A stretch of DNA of 64,000 nt from Gracilimonas sp034520725 (GCA_034520725.1 JAXHNH010000003.1:1-64000), one strand, 5' to 3'. Positions 1-10,859 are shown, counted from the first letter of the stretch. The notes: a model not told the origin generated them from the letters alone. A program made the numbers and translations.

Positions 1-29
1 GCAGCACTTGACACGTATTGCTATAATGA

Positions 30-185
30 CTACATTTTACCCATATGATTGATGAATCGAGGTGAATATTCTTTGATCTCTGATCGTGAGTAAGCCTCAA
101 CACTTTCCTCTTCATAATCATTTTCGGGAATTTTAATTTGCCCGGTCTCTTTATCTTGAGCAGCGTTGCCATTAGTACTTCTTTC
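30..185 (-). other. C-terminal coding trace, unknown protein
   Basis: The minus strand keeps an open frame ending in TAG at 30-32. It encodes an acidic, polar tail of about 50 residues that includes IPENDYEEESVEAYS and ends in INHMGKM. It lies directly downstream of the sulfotransferase-like gene. It could be that gene's own C-terminus in another frame or the end of a separate small protein. I do not recognise the family, and no start codon can be assigned. Confidence 0.3.
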
Positions 186-205
186 GAGATTTAGTGGCTA
201 TATGG

Positions 206-910
206 TTAGTAATAGTAGTATCGGAAGTTAGGTAGGTGTAGGATTTCTTTTCGCCCAATATTGCTTCTCCAGGTCCAGTCAGAGAAGAAATGAACAAGTT
301 TATCTATAGGATCTTTCGTGATGTTGAAATAAAGCAGTTTATCAGGTTTATCTTCTAAATAAGAAAGCACTTTGTTGTGATGCCTGTTCCACTCCTCTTT
401 CCAGCATTGAATTAACTCCTCCTTCGTCCCATGAACATTATCTCCGCAAGTACAAGATCGATAGGTAATTCTGTTGTCTATGTTTTGGTTTAAATTAAGC
501 CGGCTTTGAATCCAGTTGTCACGGTTACGGGTATTCAAAATGAACCGGCTGTTTGGGTACTGCTCATTGATCTTTTTAAATATTTGAATGCATAGATAGG
601 CGGAGCGTTTTGATATCCTCATCTGTTTCTTTCAACTTTTTCCGAAAAACAGGATAACGCCATTTTAATTTGGTAACCGCCACAGGTTTACTTTTTCCAA
701 ATCAGTGTAAACATCATACGGCTTGCAATAGGTGAGTAGCGGTTCATCTCGTAATCGGGCAAGTTCCATACCGACTGCAATAGTACCTTTTTTCCAATGT
801 GCTGCTTGGGACCCGTTTTTGTTGAAAAAGTGACAGATTGAACTGGTGCCACACCGATTAAAACCTATTTGAAAAACAGAATATGAGAGCCTCTTTCGCT
901 TAAAGAGCAT
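206..910 (-). pseudogene. Sulfotransferase-like protein, frame broken
   Basis: Two minus-strand frames add up to one sulfotransferase-like protein. The first (910-665) carries FQIGFNRCGTSS, the P-loop-like 5'-phosphosulfate (PAPS) binding motif found at the N-terminus of this superfamily. The second (622-206) carries SRFILNTRNRDNWIQS, the strand-helix that usually holds the 3'-phosphate-binding Arg and Ser. It then has FNITKDPIDKLVHFF, typical of the C-terminal half of bacterial sulfotransferases. About 40 bases between the two frames cannot be joined by eye, so at least one indel lies near 620-700. Such enzymes sulfate glycans or other surface molecules; the substrate cannot be told here. 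The joined length of about 235 residues suits a small sulfotransferase. Confidence 0.6.
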
Positions 911-1089
911 AGAATATAAAAACCAACTGTTTAGTTATTATTTCACCGAAAGTAATGAAATTGAACCAAACTACTTCACTGGAAGATGCGATTAGCGTAA
1001 ACAATTATTTGAACGGACTGGAATATTGATAACGCTGATTATGTAGATGATCAGGGATTCTCGAACTATCTGTCTCTTCGAAATTCATC

Positions 1090-1967
1090 ACTGAGTTTAT
1101 CGATGTCAGAACTATTCTTTGGTTCTGGATCTTGAAAGTATCTTCAACCTCAAATTCTTCCAGGTCATTGTCAGTTTCGGGAAGGCTGATCTCTCCTTTT
1201 ACTTCTTCTGTTGCAGATGCAGAAGCTTTAAAGTGCCGTTCAGTTTTGCCCCTGCAGGGTTTCCGGTGAGTTCCAGCAGGTCTTTCTTTTTCTTTTTGGC
1301 TTTATTATTCACAAATCGGGCAAAGGATAGGGAAGAACGTGATTTGATCAAAGCTGATACCAGTAAGCGTTGGTGCGATGTCGTTATTTCCGGGTATTGC
1401 CAAAAATAACAGCAGCCAGCAAAAGGAAACCTCCCGAAGCCAGCTAATACACCGGTGCAGGTATAGTTTATTATGTGTTTTCAAGGCTTCTTCTTCTCGG
1501 GAAACCGCGATCTTGGTACTGCCGTCCACCTGCTCGAATTCGATTTCAGGGGAGGAAGCCGAAGCGAATAGCCTGGAAACACACGGAAGGTTTTGCTTTC
1601 CACACGATCTTATTTCTGCGATGTGGAGATCTCTCCCCATCGTGTTAAAATGATATTCAGCCTGATTCTTCAGTTCATTCAGCAATTCCTTGTCAACCGT
1701 GCCCGGTAGCAAAGCCAATTGCTTTCGCTGAATTATAATCTAGTGTATCGGCTAAAAAGGGTTCGTGAACGGGAACACCTGATGTTCCAGATAGGCTTCA
1801 TAAACAAACTTTCTGGGCAGGCCAAGCTCGTCGGTAATTTCAAAAAGCTGTTCAACTTCCTCTTCGATTCTATTCCGATTTCCGGCAGATGAATGCTCCC
1901 CAAATTTTTGAAGCAATGAAGCTTTTTGTATTATTTCCCGGATTTCATCATCGGTGAGCTTGCCCAT
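1090..1967 (-). pseudogene. Unknown membrane protein with SHOCT-like N-terminal domain, frame broken
   Basis: The start at 1967 gives a helical domain containing DDEIREIIQKASLLQK and, about 35 residues on, ITDELGLPRKFVYEA. This two-helix pattern resembles the short N-terminal domain found in many bacterial membrane proteins of unknown role. The frame then shifts near 1775 (cag-ggt expected, a G apparently missing) and again near 1708 (ggt followed by one extra T), giving DKELLNELKNQAEYHFNTMG. Further along the strand a hydrophobic stretch (CWLLLFLAIPG) and a lysine-rich FVNNKAKKKKKDLLEL segment suggest a membrane segment with a cytoplasmic tail. It is one locus of roughly 290 residues. It lies 5 bases after hslO on the same strand, so the two are probably co-transcribed. 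Function unknown. Confidence 0.45.
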
Positions 1968-1972
1968 ATTCC

Positions 1973-2878
1973 CTAATTTAATTTAGCCTGTGCATCCATA
2001 ATTATTTTCTCGACTTCATCTTTCGAGATGCGTTCTGTTTTGTTGCAATACTGACAAACCACTTCCTGCCCTTCACCTTCTATATCTTTCAGGTCATCAA
2101 GGCTAAGCATAGATAAAGCATTTTTGAATCTTTTGCGGGTACATCGGCAGAAAAAATCCACCGGCTGCCGGTTCAATTCTTTTACTTTCAGGGGTGAAAT
2201 GGCTTTTGCCATGATCTCATCAATATACTGTCCGTCAGAAAGAAGTTCATCAATGGGCGGGAATGAACCTAAACGTTCCTGAAGCATATCAATTTGTCCG
2301 TCGGGCGCATCCGGAAGGCGTTGAATCATGAGCCCGCCGGCCTAGACGTTACATTGCCAGTCTTCATCAATCCCTACATCAATAAGCAGGGCTGAAGGAA
2401 TTTGTTCGGATTGGGCAAGATAGTGAGCCACATCACTGTTTACATCACCCTTAACCAGCTGAATGCTGCTTGTTCGGGGTTCTGCTTCATTATATAATAT
2501 CTTAGAAAAAGTTAGAATACCAAGTCCGATACCGTCCCCAAGTTCTGTTTCCGGATTAGAATAATCGAGTTCGGCAGCGGGATTTTTGACATAACCCCGT
2601 ATCTCACCCACAGAATTAGCCTCAGCTACTAAATATCCAATGGGGCCATTTCCATCCATACGAAGTTGTATGCGCTCTTCCCCTTTCAATTCAGAGGCTA
2701 AAAGCATAGTTGCGGTCAAAGCTTTCCCTAGAATAACAGTATTGAGCAATGAAAGGTTATGATTATCTCGTGCTGTTTTTACAACTTCAGTAGTTTTAAC
2801 AACAGATATTTTGAAGTGGCCGTCTGTGGTGATTCCCTTGATAAGCCGGTCTTTGAAATTATACTCTTCGATGTTCAT
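1973..2878 (-). CDS. hslO: Hsp33 redox-regulated chaperone, interrupted by an in-frame TAG
   Basis: Hsp33 is a cytoplasmic holdase chaperone switched on when its C-terminal zinc site is oxidised. The N-terminal 178 residues (from 2878) match the family fold with LRMDGNGPIGYLVAEA. The C-terminal part carries the zinc ligands as FCRC (CxC) and CQYC (CxxC). The two parts are in the same frame, separated by one TAG at 2342-2344 just before AGGLMIQRLPDA, the conserved linker that is normally continuous. Without that codon the protein would be about 301 residues, the usual family length. The residue expected there is Leu, Ala or Ser, so TTG or TCG to TAG by one base is enough. Either a real nonsense mutation or a sequence error; other genes in the window use TAG as a normal stop. 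Confidence 0.88.
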
Positions 2879-3081
2879 AGGAGTGATAGAATGCTTTTGA
2901 AAAAAGTAACTTTTTAGAATTTATTTGACCCTGAAGATACGCAGAATTATGGATTTTATTTTTTTGGGCGGATGGAATTGTGTCGTCAAAAATAGAGGCT
3001 TTGGCAATATTAACGCGCCTCTTGTTCTCCTTTATAAAGAGGAAACAAAGGAGAGGATGATGGTAACCAAGGCTCAATAAT

Positions 3082-3113
3082 AAAAAAAGGGACGCAGTAT
3101 ATACGTCCCTTTT
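3082..3113 (-). terminator. Rho-independent terminator after leucine dehydrogenase
   Basis: A perfect 10-bp stem (aaaagggacg at 3085-3094 with cgtccctttt at 3104-3113) closes a 9-base loop. Read on the minus strand it is followed by a run of T. It lies 15 bases past the dehydrogenase stop codon. Confidence 0.8.
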
Positions 3114-3127
3114 CAATGATCTGAGTT

Positions 3128-4320
3128 TTAAAAAATATCAGTCAATAAACCGTTTATGTAAATTTCACCGTGCCTTCCGGAGACATTGGCTTTGGAAGAA
3201 TATTTATTCTTGATATTTCCAATGGTTTTGATGCGCTTTTCAGCTAAAGCATTAGAGGCTTTGTGGGCAGGAATGCCATGTTCTTCCGAGTAGTCCAAAA
3301 TTTCGGTGATGGTATTGTAAATATTTCCGGCATTTTGGAAGGGCGCGATTCTTCATTATATCCTTCCAGCTCGCTGGCAATATTAATGACTACCGCCCGC
3401 ATTAATTACATAATCAGGGGCATAGATGATGCCTTTATCCATCAGCATCTGACCGTGTTTGTCTTCTACATCCAGCACGTTATTTGCTCCACCGGCAATA
3501 ATATCACACTTAAACTGATCCATGGTGTCGTCATTAATCACGCCACCCAACGCGCATGGGGTGAAGATGTCAACATCCAGGCCATAAATGGAATCCGGGT
3601 CAACGAGTTCAGCTCCAACTTCTTCAGCCAGAACTTTGGCTTTGTCTCCATAAATATCACATATAAATAATTTAGCGCCCTCTTTAGCAGCATGTCGTGC
3701 GAAATGCGAAGCTACATTTCCTGCTCCCTGTAAAGCTATTTTTTTGCCTTCCAGTGAATCATTACCATAGGCTTTTTTGGTGCAAGCTTTTACACCCATA
3801 TAAACTCCATACCCTGTAACCGGCGATGGATTCCCACTTCCGCCCAGTTCTTTCGGAATTCCGGTCACATATTTGGTTTCGGAGTAGATCCATTCCATTT
3901 CCTTTTCGGTCATTCCCGACATCTTCGGCAGTGATGTACCGTCCGCCGAGGCTATCCACAAAACGGCCGAATGAGCGGAATAACGCCTCGGTTTTTTCGG
4001 TGTGAGAATCACCGATAATAACAGCTTTACCACCGCCCAAATTCAACCCGGAAATAGCAGATTTGTAGGTCATGCCGCGAGAAAGGCGAAGTACATCTTT
4101 CATGGCAGCTTCTTCAGATTCATAATTCCACATACGGGTTCCGCCCAAGGCAGGCCCAAGTGTGGTATTATGAATAGCGATGATGGCTTTGAGGCCGGTT
4201 TTGGGATCAGAGCAAATTACTACCTGTTCGTGCTCTTTGTTTGCCAAGTTCATTAAAGATGGGGAAATTGTGATTCTGGTCAGTCAATTTTTTAGATTCA
4301 TTTACGGGTGCTTCTGTCAT
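3128..4320 (-). CDS. ldh: Leucine/branched-chain amino acid dehydrogenase, frame broken
   Basis: NAD-dependent Glu/Leu/Phe/Val dehydrogenase family; in this lineage most likely leucine dehydrogenase, deaminating branched-chain amino acids to 2-oxo acids. Seen in order: GPALGGTRMW and the catalytic-lysine region MTYKSAISGLNLGGGKA, then the dinucleotide-binding ALQGAGNVASHFA, then CALGGVIND and DYVINAGG, which are conserved near the C-terminus. The frame breaks at 4245 (extra base after CTT), near 3935 (GG read as GGG), near 3400 (extra A) and near 3338-3350. With 4245 repaired, the protein starts at ATG 4320 and reads FPIFNELANKEHEQVV, which fits the family better than the ATG at 4253. Stop TAA at 3128-3130. 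The reconstructed length of about 395 residues is slightly long for the family. A terminator follows. Confidence 0.85.
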
Positions 4321-4620
4321 AATTAAAAGTAACTAATTTTTAGGGAGATAAGTTCATTGGAACCGCTTCCAAAGCTCGGCATTTATTTGGCTGGTTCTCA
4401 AACATAGATAGAGCATCATATACGGGAATTTTGTACAGAAACGTGTATAAGGGCGTGCATGTGAGATATAGTGGAAAAGCATGTAATTTATATGAACAAA
4501 GTATGCTGATTTTCTCCTGTGATATTGTATTTTAAAAGAGTAATAAAACGCATATAGCGTTGGCGTACCGGCTTGACCGCCGAACAGCCTCTATGAATAA
4601 AAATAAAGCACAAAACAATC
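4321..4620. other. Divergent intergenic region between ldh and recJ
   Basis: 300 bases separate two divergently read genes, so both promoters should lie here. I find no gene. An open minus-strand frame over 4488-4790 has no family features and overlaps recJ. No clear TAnnTTTG core could be placed with confidence. Confidence 0.4.
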
Positions 4621-6393
4621 ATGTCATTCCGCTGGGTGTACGCGCAGCCGGACCAAGAAGAAGTTTGCCCTGGAATTAGGGAGACAAGCTTGGTATTCCG
4701 GACAAAATAGCCCGTTTGCTGGCTATACGCGGCATAAAAACATACGATGATGCAAAATACTTTTTCAGGCCAAAGATAGATAACCTCCACGATCCTTTTT
4801 TAATGAAGGACATGGATATTAGGTGCCGAACGACTGGCACTGGCTATCCGCAAAAGTGAGAAAGTACTCGTTTACGGCGATTACGACGTGGACGGAACTA
4901 CGGCCACTTCCTGCCTGTATACGTTTCTGAAAGAATTTGGGGTAGAAGCCGATTACTATATCCCGCACCGCTTCAAAGAGGGCTATGGCATAAATCCTGA
5001 TGGTATCAAGTATGCTGAGGAGATTAATGCTACCCTAATAGTTTCTGTAGACTGTGGCATCACTGCCATTGAAGAAGCCAAGGTGGCAAAAGAAAAAGGC
5101 ATTGACCTTATTATTTGTGATCACCACACGGTATGGCGAAAGCATCCCCGATGCCGTGGCTGTTCTGGATCCCAAACGCCCGGATTGCGAATTACCCTTT
5201 TGACGGACTTTCAGGGAGCGGGAGTAGGATTTAAACTCATACAGGGAACCATCTGAAAAGCTGGGACTTCCCAAACCATATCGCTACAAATTTCTGGATC
5301 TGGTGGCCATCTCCATTGCCTCCGATATTGTGCCCATTATTGATGAAAACCGGGTGCTGATGAAAGCCGGGCTTGCAGATGCATTCAGCGAAGCCCACGG
5401 GTGGGAATCTGAGGCGCTTGCTCGAATCTGATCAATGTGAACAAGGAGGAAGTAAATACCTCCAAGATTGTTTTTTCTATTGGGCCCACGCATTAATGCA
5501 GCCGGGCAGAATGGGAGACGCCAGTACGGCTGTAAAACTGATGATCTCAGAAACTCATGGCAGAGGCGAAAGCACATGCTTATGAGCTGGAGTCCATCAA
5601 CCTTCGGCGCCGCGATACGGATTCAAAGACCATGAAAGAAGCCATGGCGCAAGATCGATAAAGATTTTGATATGGAGGAGACGTCCACCATCGTGCTTTA
5701 TCGGAAGACTGGCACCTTGGGTAGATTGGAATTGTGGCCTCGCGATTGGTGGATTTATATCACCGGCCGGCCATCATGCTCAGCAATGTGGATGGAAAAT
5801 GAAAGGCTCTGCACGAAGTATTAAGGGATTCAATATTTACAACGCCATCAAAAAATGTGAGGATCTGCTGGAGCAATTTGGCGGACATGAGTTTGCAGCA
5901 GGGCTAACATTAACCGAAGACAACCTTACTGAATTTCGCCGGCGAATGAATGAGCTGGCTTTTACTGATCTTTCCGATAATTCCTTTGAGCCCGAACTGA
6001 CCATTGATGCCAAACTTGATTTGGGGGAAGTGGATATGAAGTTCTGGAAATTACTCAGTCAGTTTGAGCCGTTTGGTCCCGGTAATTTGCGCCCGATTTT
6101 TGTAAGTGAAGGAGTGAAGGTAGTGGGTGAACCGACCATTGTTGGCAACGGTCATCTTAAAGATGCGGGTGAAGCAAGAAGATTCCGGCATGTTTGATAC
6201 GATTGGATTTAATATGCACGAATATCTGCCGGCAGTACGCAATGGCAATCCATTTAAAATTGCCTATGTGCTGGAAGAAAATAACTGGAACGGCCGGCGG
6301 ACTTTGCAACTTCGCCTGAAGGATATTCATGTTTCCAGAATTGAAGACGTGTTAGGTGTTAGGTCTTACACTAAAACCTCAGCTAAAACCTAA
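4621..6393 (+). CDS. recJ: Single-stranded-DNA-specific exonuclease RecJ, heavily frame broken
   Basis: 5'-3' single-strand exonuclease of RecFOR repair and mismatch repair. Joined frames give the DHH-family motifs: VYGDYDVDGTTA (motif I), SVDCGITA (motif II), CDHHT (motif III, the DHH itself) and IGPRINAAGRMGDA, the following RecJ signature. The DHHA1 part has GGHEFAAGLTL, and a nucleic-acid-binding domain follows to the TAA at 6391-6393. I count about 18 one-base breaks between 4660 and 5810 and very few after 5810. At least 15 add a base on the coding strand, two of them right after in-frame CTT codons (extra base 5375 and 5420). One in-frame TAG sits at 5722-5724. The repaired length of about 580 residues is normal. 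RecJ is a housekeeping gene, so this density points to poor consensus more than to gene decay. Confidence 0.85.
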
Positions 6394-6410
6394 TTTCCGT
6401 AATTGTAATA

Positions 6411-6441
6411 TTGTATAAAGATTACAAACCCTGTATCTTTG
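6411..6441 (+). promoter_or_regulatory. Bacteroidota-type promoter of tRNA-Phe
   Basis: TATCTTTG at 6434-6441 matches the TAnnTTTG -7 element used by the Bacteroidota primary sigma factor. A TTG at 6411-6413, 20 bases upstream, fits the -33 element. The tRNA starts 14 bases after the core, which fits a short leader. Confidence 0.65.
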
Positions 6442-6455
6442 CCGTCCTTGTGAAA

Positions 6456-6528
<73 letters not shown>

Positions 6529-6537
6529 CCTTCTAGT

Positions 6538-6582
6538 AAAGCCTTGATTCGCAATAATTTAAAGCTGCGCAAGGCTTTTTTA
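6538..6582 (+). terminator. Rho-independent terminator after tRNA-Phe
   Basis: AAAGCCTTG at 6538-6546 pairs with CAAGGCTTT at 6570-6578 and runs into a T tract, 9 bases after the tRNA. Confidence 0.7.
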
Positions 6583-6720
6583 GTTTTACGGAATTTAAAT
6601 TGTGGGAGGCTCACCGGGGACTCTATTAGAATGACGGTGATGTCGCTAAAATTATTTTTTCAAACTCCCGAGATCCTGTGCGCAGATCTAATTTAAAAAA
6701 AGAGAGTGCCTTACTCCCTT

Positions 6721-7165
6721 CTATATCAGTCCCCGGTTTCTCAAAGATGTAAATCCTGATCGGTACAGAATAATATGGTCATCTATGGTTACTGAAAGTA
6801 ATTTCCCAGCTTCTACAGCTCGTTTAGTAAGCTGAATATCTGACCCACTCGGTGTTGCATTATTGCTGGGGTGATTGTGGCTCAATATCAATGATTTTGC
6901 TTTGCTCAATAGAGCTACTTGAAAGATGGAAGCAATATCTACAATCGTTGCGGTAGCGCCGCCGGAAGAGATAAGGCTCCAGCCGAGGACTTGTTTTTGA
7001 TTGTCCAGCAGGACAATGATGAACTGCTCGGATGATTCAAGTTTTGAATCGTCCCAAATGGATCTTAAATAAGCAGCTGCTTCATCCGGGTCGGTAATTT
7101 TGGGTAAGGTCTCAACCGGCACGGTAGATCTATAAGCTGAGAGAGACTTCGGCCATCCGTGGCAT
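6721..7165 (-). CDS. RadC-like JAB-domain protein
   Basis: Short RadC-type protein with the JAMM metalloprotease-like metal site: SHNHPSNNATPSGSD supplies HxHx7SxxD, and the SSGG motif lies about 35 residues upstream. Despite the family name, no DNA-repair role is proven. Short single-domain copies like this one are common on plasmids and integrative elements. The open frame with a GTG start at 7122 lacks the usual N-terminus. One indel near 7135 joins it to ATG 7165 and gives MPRMAEVSLS then YRSTVPVETLP, matching the family's usual opening. It is the first accessory gene after tRNA-Phe and is read towards it. Confidence 0.8.
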
Positions 7166-7381
7166 GGTATTAGGGGGTTAGTTAAGATTATGAAGACGGT
7201 AAGCCCTCTTTTTCACTGTTCTTATACATAATCCAGAATAAAACCCGAGCCAGTTTGCATATATAGAATACCTAATTACTAAAAAATTGCACCTGTCATA
7301 CGTTTTTTTCTTTCATTGATAGTGAATCGAAAACATCGGTTAGGATTAAGCACATTTTGGTTAAAACGCAAGGGTGATGCT

Positions 7382-7615
7382 AATGCCAAGATTCATAATC
7401 AACAAAAATCCGCAAGACAACGGGGATAATGAAGTCGGTGATGCAACCACTGGATGTGATTATATGCCTAATCACGAAAATCGAATAGGTCTACAGGGGC
7501 ACATGCTAATTGTCGATGGTGCGGATTGCGGAAGCTAAAAGTCGATGGCAGGACTGATAGGATCAATGGGTGCTAGTATTGTTGTAACCCATGTCACGAT
7601 TCGACTTATTTGTAG
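7382..7615 (+). pseudogene. Degraded copy of the small cysteine-rich protein at 25181
   Basis: The ATG at 7382 opens with IINKNPQDNGDNEV and NHENRIGL, matching the intact paralogue (YYVNDNAQSNGDHEV and PENRTYLG) over the same spacing. After two or more one-base breaks near 7500-7560 it ends with NGC, an in-frame TAG (7574-7576), then YCCNPCHDS and the final TAG at 7613. The intact copy ends NGCKHCSEACHTG. The paired cysteines at the C-terminus suggest metal binding. Function unknown. Confidence 0.6.
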
Positions 7616-7696
7616 TTCAGCACATTATTGTATTACCTATGTCAGTATTTCACCAGACTCGGATTCTATTCCGTGAAGTGGAGTAATCGCAATTGA

Positions 7697-8295
7697 TGTC
7701 AATTCAACGAAGTGAAGTAGCAATCATGGTTCAAGTTGTGAGCTGTATGACAACTTCGCTAGAACACCGATTAGGCTAAAAGATTTAGATGATGAGAAAA
7801 TATTTTTCCCAGAAAAATGTATTGGTTTCAATAGAGGTTAAATCAACTCTTAATAAGAAAGAGTTAAAAGATACATTTGAAAAAGCCGAGAGTATCTACA
7901 ACTTGTCTTTTTCTCCAAATCCATCCATTGACAATCACACCTCAAATTGTCTCAAAAGCAATCAAACCGTCTGATTTTAACTATCGGATTTGCTTATGAG
8001 AGCCGCAAAAAGCATTGAATCACTTAGAGATGATCTCCGAGAAATAAGGTGAGAAGCAATCATGAAAAATGCTTTGAGTTTTATATGCATATTTGAATAA
8101 TAAAAGATGGAAAATAGCTGGATTGATTGTTCATGTAGATGAAAGAATGTAAATAAGGTCGATGCGCTTCCTAACGAAATGATCGCCTTGCAATATTAAG
8201 CTGTAGCCCAGGGACAGCACTAATGTATATGTACCTTTTATTGATGACCTATCTACAGATGAATGGGATTTTCAGGCTAACACCAAATTTTTCAG
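7697..8295 (+). pseudogene. DUF6602-like nuclease-fold remnant
   Basis: The clearest piece (about 7800-7900) reads VSIEVKSTLNKKELKDTFEKA, with the ExK arrangement of a PD-(D/E)xK-like core as seen in DUF6602 proteins. Later frames hold KKSIESLRDDLREI and PNEMIALQY, which fit the remainder of such a protein. Frames change every 50-100 bases, so it cannot be translated as one protein. DUF6602 proteins are uncharacterised; they occur next to restriction and other defence genes. The name rests on recall of the family pattern. Confidence 0.4.
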
Positions 8296-8299
8296 GATA

Positions 8300-9150
8300 C
8301 GCAAAAAGCAAAGTCTTGGTAGCCTGCTGGTGATACTCAAAAAGGAATATCTATTATAAAAAGTGCTATACGAAATTGGAAGATTAAATGTTCAGAAAGA
8401 GTAGTAATGCCGTTCTTATACCTCATAGTTGGGAAACAAGTACTGCTCCAAAAGTGGCGGAAGAACCACAATCTGTAATTAACCGGCAACTTGTAGACAG
8501 ATGTGATTCTCTTAATCGCAATATTTGAGTCTGAGATTGGGACACAGACAGGGAAATATATAAGTGGTACAGTTGAAGAGATAGAAAGACATGTAGATGC
8601 AGGAAGACCGGCTTCTATTTATTTTGGTAATGTCATTGAAAACATCAACGAGATTGACAGTGAGCAACTAGAAGAACTGCGCAAATTTAAAGAGTCAATT
8701 AAAGGTCGTGGACTATAATCCACGAGATTAGCAAATTAGATAGGCTTCAAGAATATGGTTGAAAACCATAGACGACATTATTCTTGATAGGAATAGTTAT
8801 TTCAGCGATGACAGAAATAACTAATCCAGAACCTGATAAACTTAGAAATGTAGCCTCAACTAAGGTTGACGAAGTATCAAAAGGTTTCATTCTGAAATTT
8901 TGATCGATAGCTGCTAGTGATCCGCAGGGTCACGTAAACAATTGTTCGTTTCTTGGAGGGAAGACCGAATATCATAGAACGGTAAGATGATTCGCAGACC
9001 AGAATTCATCAAAAAGGGAAGTCGCAAAGATGGAAAGCTGTGGAAGAATTATCAAGTAATTACCTCATAAAGTCACTCAATTATGAAGATTCTATATGCG
9101 ACGTTACACGTCAAGGCTATGAGTAGGTCGAACGGATTGGCTAAGAAGAG
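8300..9150 (+). pseudogene. DUF4062-like protein, frame broken
   Basis: Joined frames give GDTQKGISIIKSAIRNW, then LIPHSWETSTAP, PQSVINRQLVDRCD and LIAIFESEIGTQTGKYISG, and TVEEIERHVDAGRPASIYF. This is the SPGD...WE...NRQ..D.CD...IF..R.GT.TG..SGTVEEI pattern of proteins annotated as DUF4062-like. It is a Rossmann/TIR-like N-terminal domain that often precedes signalling or defence domains. The longest clean frame is 8503-8718. Further down, CDVTRQGYE (around 9100) fits a C-terminal winged helix. About 280 residues when joined. Substrate and role unknown. Confidence 0.5.
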
Positions 9151-9344
9151 CTTTGTCTAAAAAGCGTTTCAGCGACTTAGGGTTCGGAGCCTTACTCTAG
9201 ACAACTCAGCTCACCACTGCCACACAATATCGTTAAATCACCACAGAAAGTCTGCCACATGGTTGAAAGTGAATTTGAGCACAGCAGAGTTTTTTGGTCC
9301 AAGGCGGCTTTGCATGACAGCGCGCGTATAGCTATGGGCGCTAC

Positions 9345-9936
9345 TTGGAGGCGGTATCGAGGCATCTTGAAATCAATCTAGATAGGTCTACGGTAATCGT
9401 CCGACCAAGACGTCAGAAGATCTCCTGGATCAGATTTTCAGAAACTGGTCGGGCAAGCAACTATATAAATAATTGTGGCACAGCTTTGAGAGCGTATTTA
9501 CGTTCTCTTGATGAAGAGCAGCCGGAGCTCGGCTATCCGGAAGAAGTTTTAAATCCCACGAAATATTTTGACGGTGCGAAAAAGCAAATAACCATCAATT
9601 CATATGAAAGAGATCCCAGGGCACGAAATAAAGCAATTGAATTACATGGGCTGAATTGTTCTGTTTGCGATTTTAACTTTGAAAATATTTATGGAAAAAT
9701 TGGCATTGGGTATATACACGTTCACCACCTGAGGCCATTACACAAAATAGACGAGCAGTATGAGATTGACCCTGAGCAGGACTTAAGTTCCAGTTTGTCC
9801 AAATTGTCATGCCATGCTTCATAGATCAAACAATCCGCCATCAATAGAGAAGCTTAAAGATGCTAATCCGGGAAGCAAAAAAGCACTTAACAATGCGCCA
9901 CTGAAGAACAAAACTATGCTGGATTTTGGTGAATAA
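9345..9936 (+). CDS. HNH endonuclease, C-terminus frameshifted
   Basis: The middle carries RARNKAIELHGLNCSVCDFNF, then GYIHVHHLRPLHKI and, after a one-base insertion near 9791, PVCPNCHAMLHR. Together these form the HNH beta-beta-alpha-metal nuclease with two CxxC zinc pairs (CSVC and CPNC). The C-terminal tail runs on to the TAA at 9934-9936. Proteins of this kind (HNH fused to a small N-terminal domain) are typical stand-alone restriction endonucleases cutting modified or specific DNA. The N-terminal boundary is uncertain because upstream frames are broken. It sits between the DUF4062-like gene and the phage module. Confidence 0.75.
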
Positions 9937-10082
9937 AGGTGCAATTTCTTCAATTTATAACCTTGGTGATCATTAGCTTTATTCTCAGTGTAGAGCAAAA
10001 CCTCCCCATCTGAATAGATTTCCCGGCAATTCTTGGTATAAGAATTATGAGCAATAACGCTCATTAATTCTAAATCCCAAGA

Positions 10083-10859
10083 CCCATGAACCTTACAACC
10101 ATTCTGCTTTCCCGGTAGCGGAAAGAGCCGTTGCCGTCGACAACGCAAAATCCCCTCTTATCGACATCGATGACCAAGATTCCTTCCTGCCTAATGGCTA
10201 CAAAGCTATTGTCCGGGAGGACACAAATGAAGTCATTTCCATAGTGAAAGACTCCTATCAGATCGTCAAAAATGGCGACCTGATTAATCAGCTTCTTGCA
10301 AGAGTTGGCGACCAGCGGGCATTCCTTCAAGATCGATCCTACCCATTCCTTCGTGGATAATAACCGAATGAGATTCATGATCACTTTCCCAGAACTTCTG
10401 TTCCGGGATGGCGAGTCTGATATCGCCCTGTCTGCCTTCGTGCATAATAGCTATGACCAGTCGGAAGGTGTCCGATTCTACTTTGGAGCCATCCGTAAAA
10501 TCTGTTCCAATGGTATGGTATTCGGGCAAATCCTGTCCAAGTACTACTCCAAGCATACCTCCGGCTTCTCCTTCGAGGACCTGGGAGAAAAGCTGGCCGA
10601 AGCCCGCCAAGTACTTCCCGTGAGATCCAAGAGCGTATCAATCGCCTTGAGACGTCTACGAGTAGATGAGCAATTGGTAGAAAACGTTTCTACCAAGATC
10701 TCAAAACGACTGGCTGAGCAGGTTATCGAAGAGCAAGAGATCGGACGCATTACACAATGGGAGCTGCTAAACCGGCTAACCAATTATGTGTCTCACGACC
10801 TTGATCAACGGCACCGCGCCCGCTATCAGGATAACATTTGCAAAGTGTTCGCACTGTAA
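10083..10859 (+). CDS. DUF932 phage/plasmid-related protein, frame broken
   Basis: Joined frames give GYKAIVREDTNEVISIVKDSY and QIVKNGDLINQLL, then QELATSGHSFKIDPTHSFVD, MRFMITFPELLFRDGES and DIALSAFVHNSYDQSEGVRF. This is the usual order for the DUF932 family, found in phages and plasmids next to recombination genes. One break is an extra base at 10298 directly after an in-frame CTT; another is near 10118. The molecular role of DUF932 is unknown. It precedes YqaJ and the DUF669-like gene on the same strand and probably belongs to the same prophage-derived operon. Confidence 0.75.

Noticed and set aside
2859..3116. Minus-strand open frame of 85 codons between ldh and hslO
   Set aside because: No family features, spans the ldh terminator and overlaps the hslO start; probably chance.
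4488..4790. Minus-strand open frame of 100 codons
   Set aside because: It overlaps the recJ start, where RecJ N-terminal residues are readable on the plus strand.
10284..10641. Minus-strand and alternative plus-strand open frames over DUF932
   Set aside because: They overlap the conserved DUF932 sequence; composition is that of shadows.
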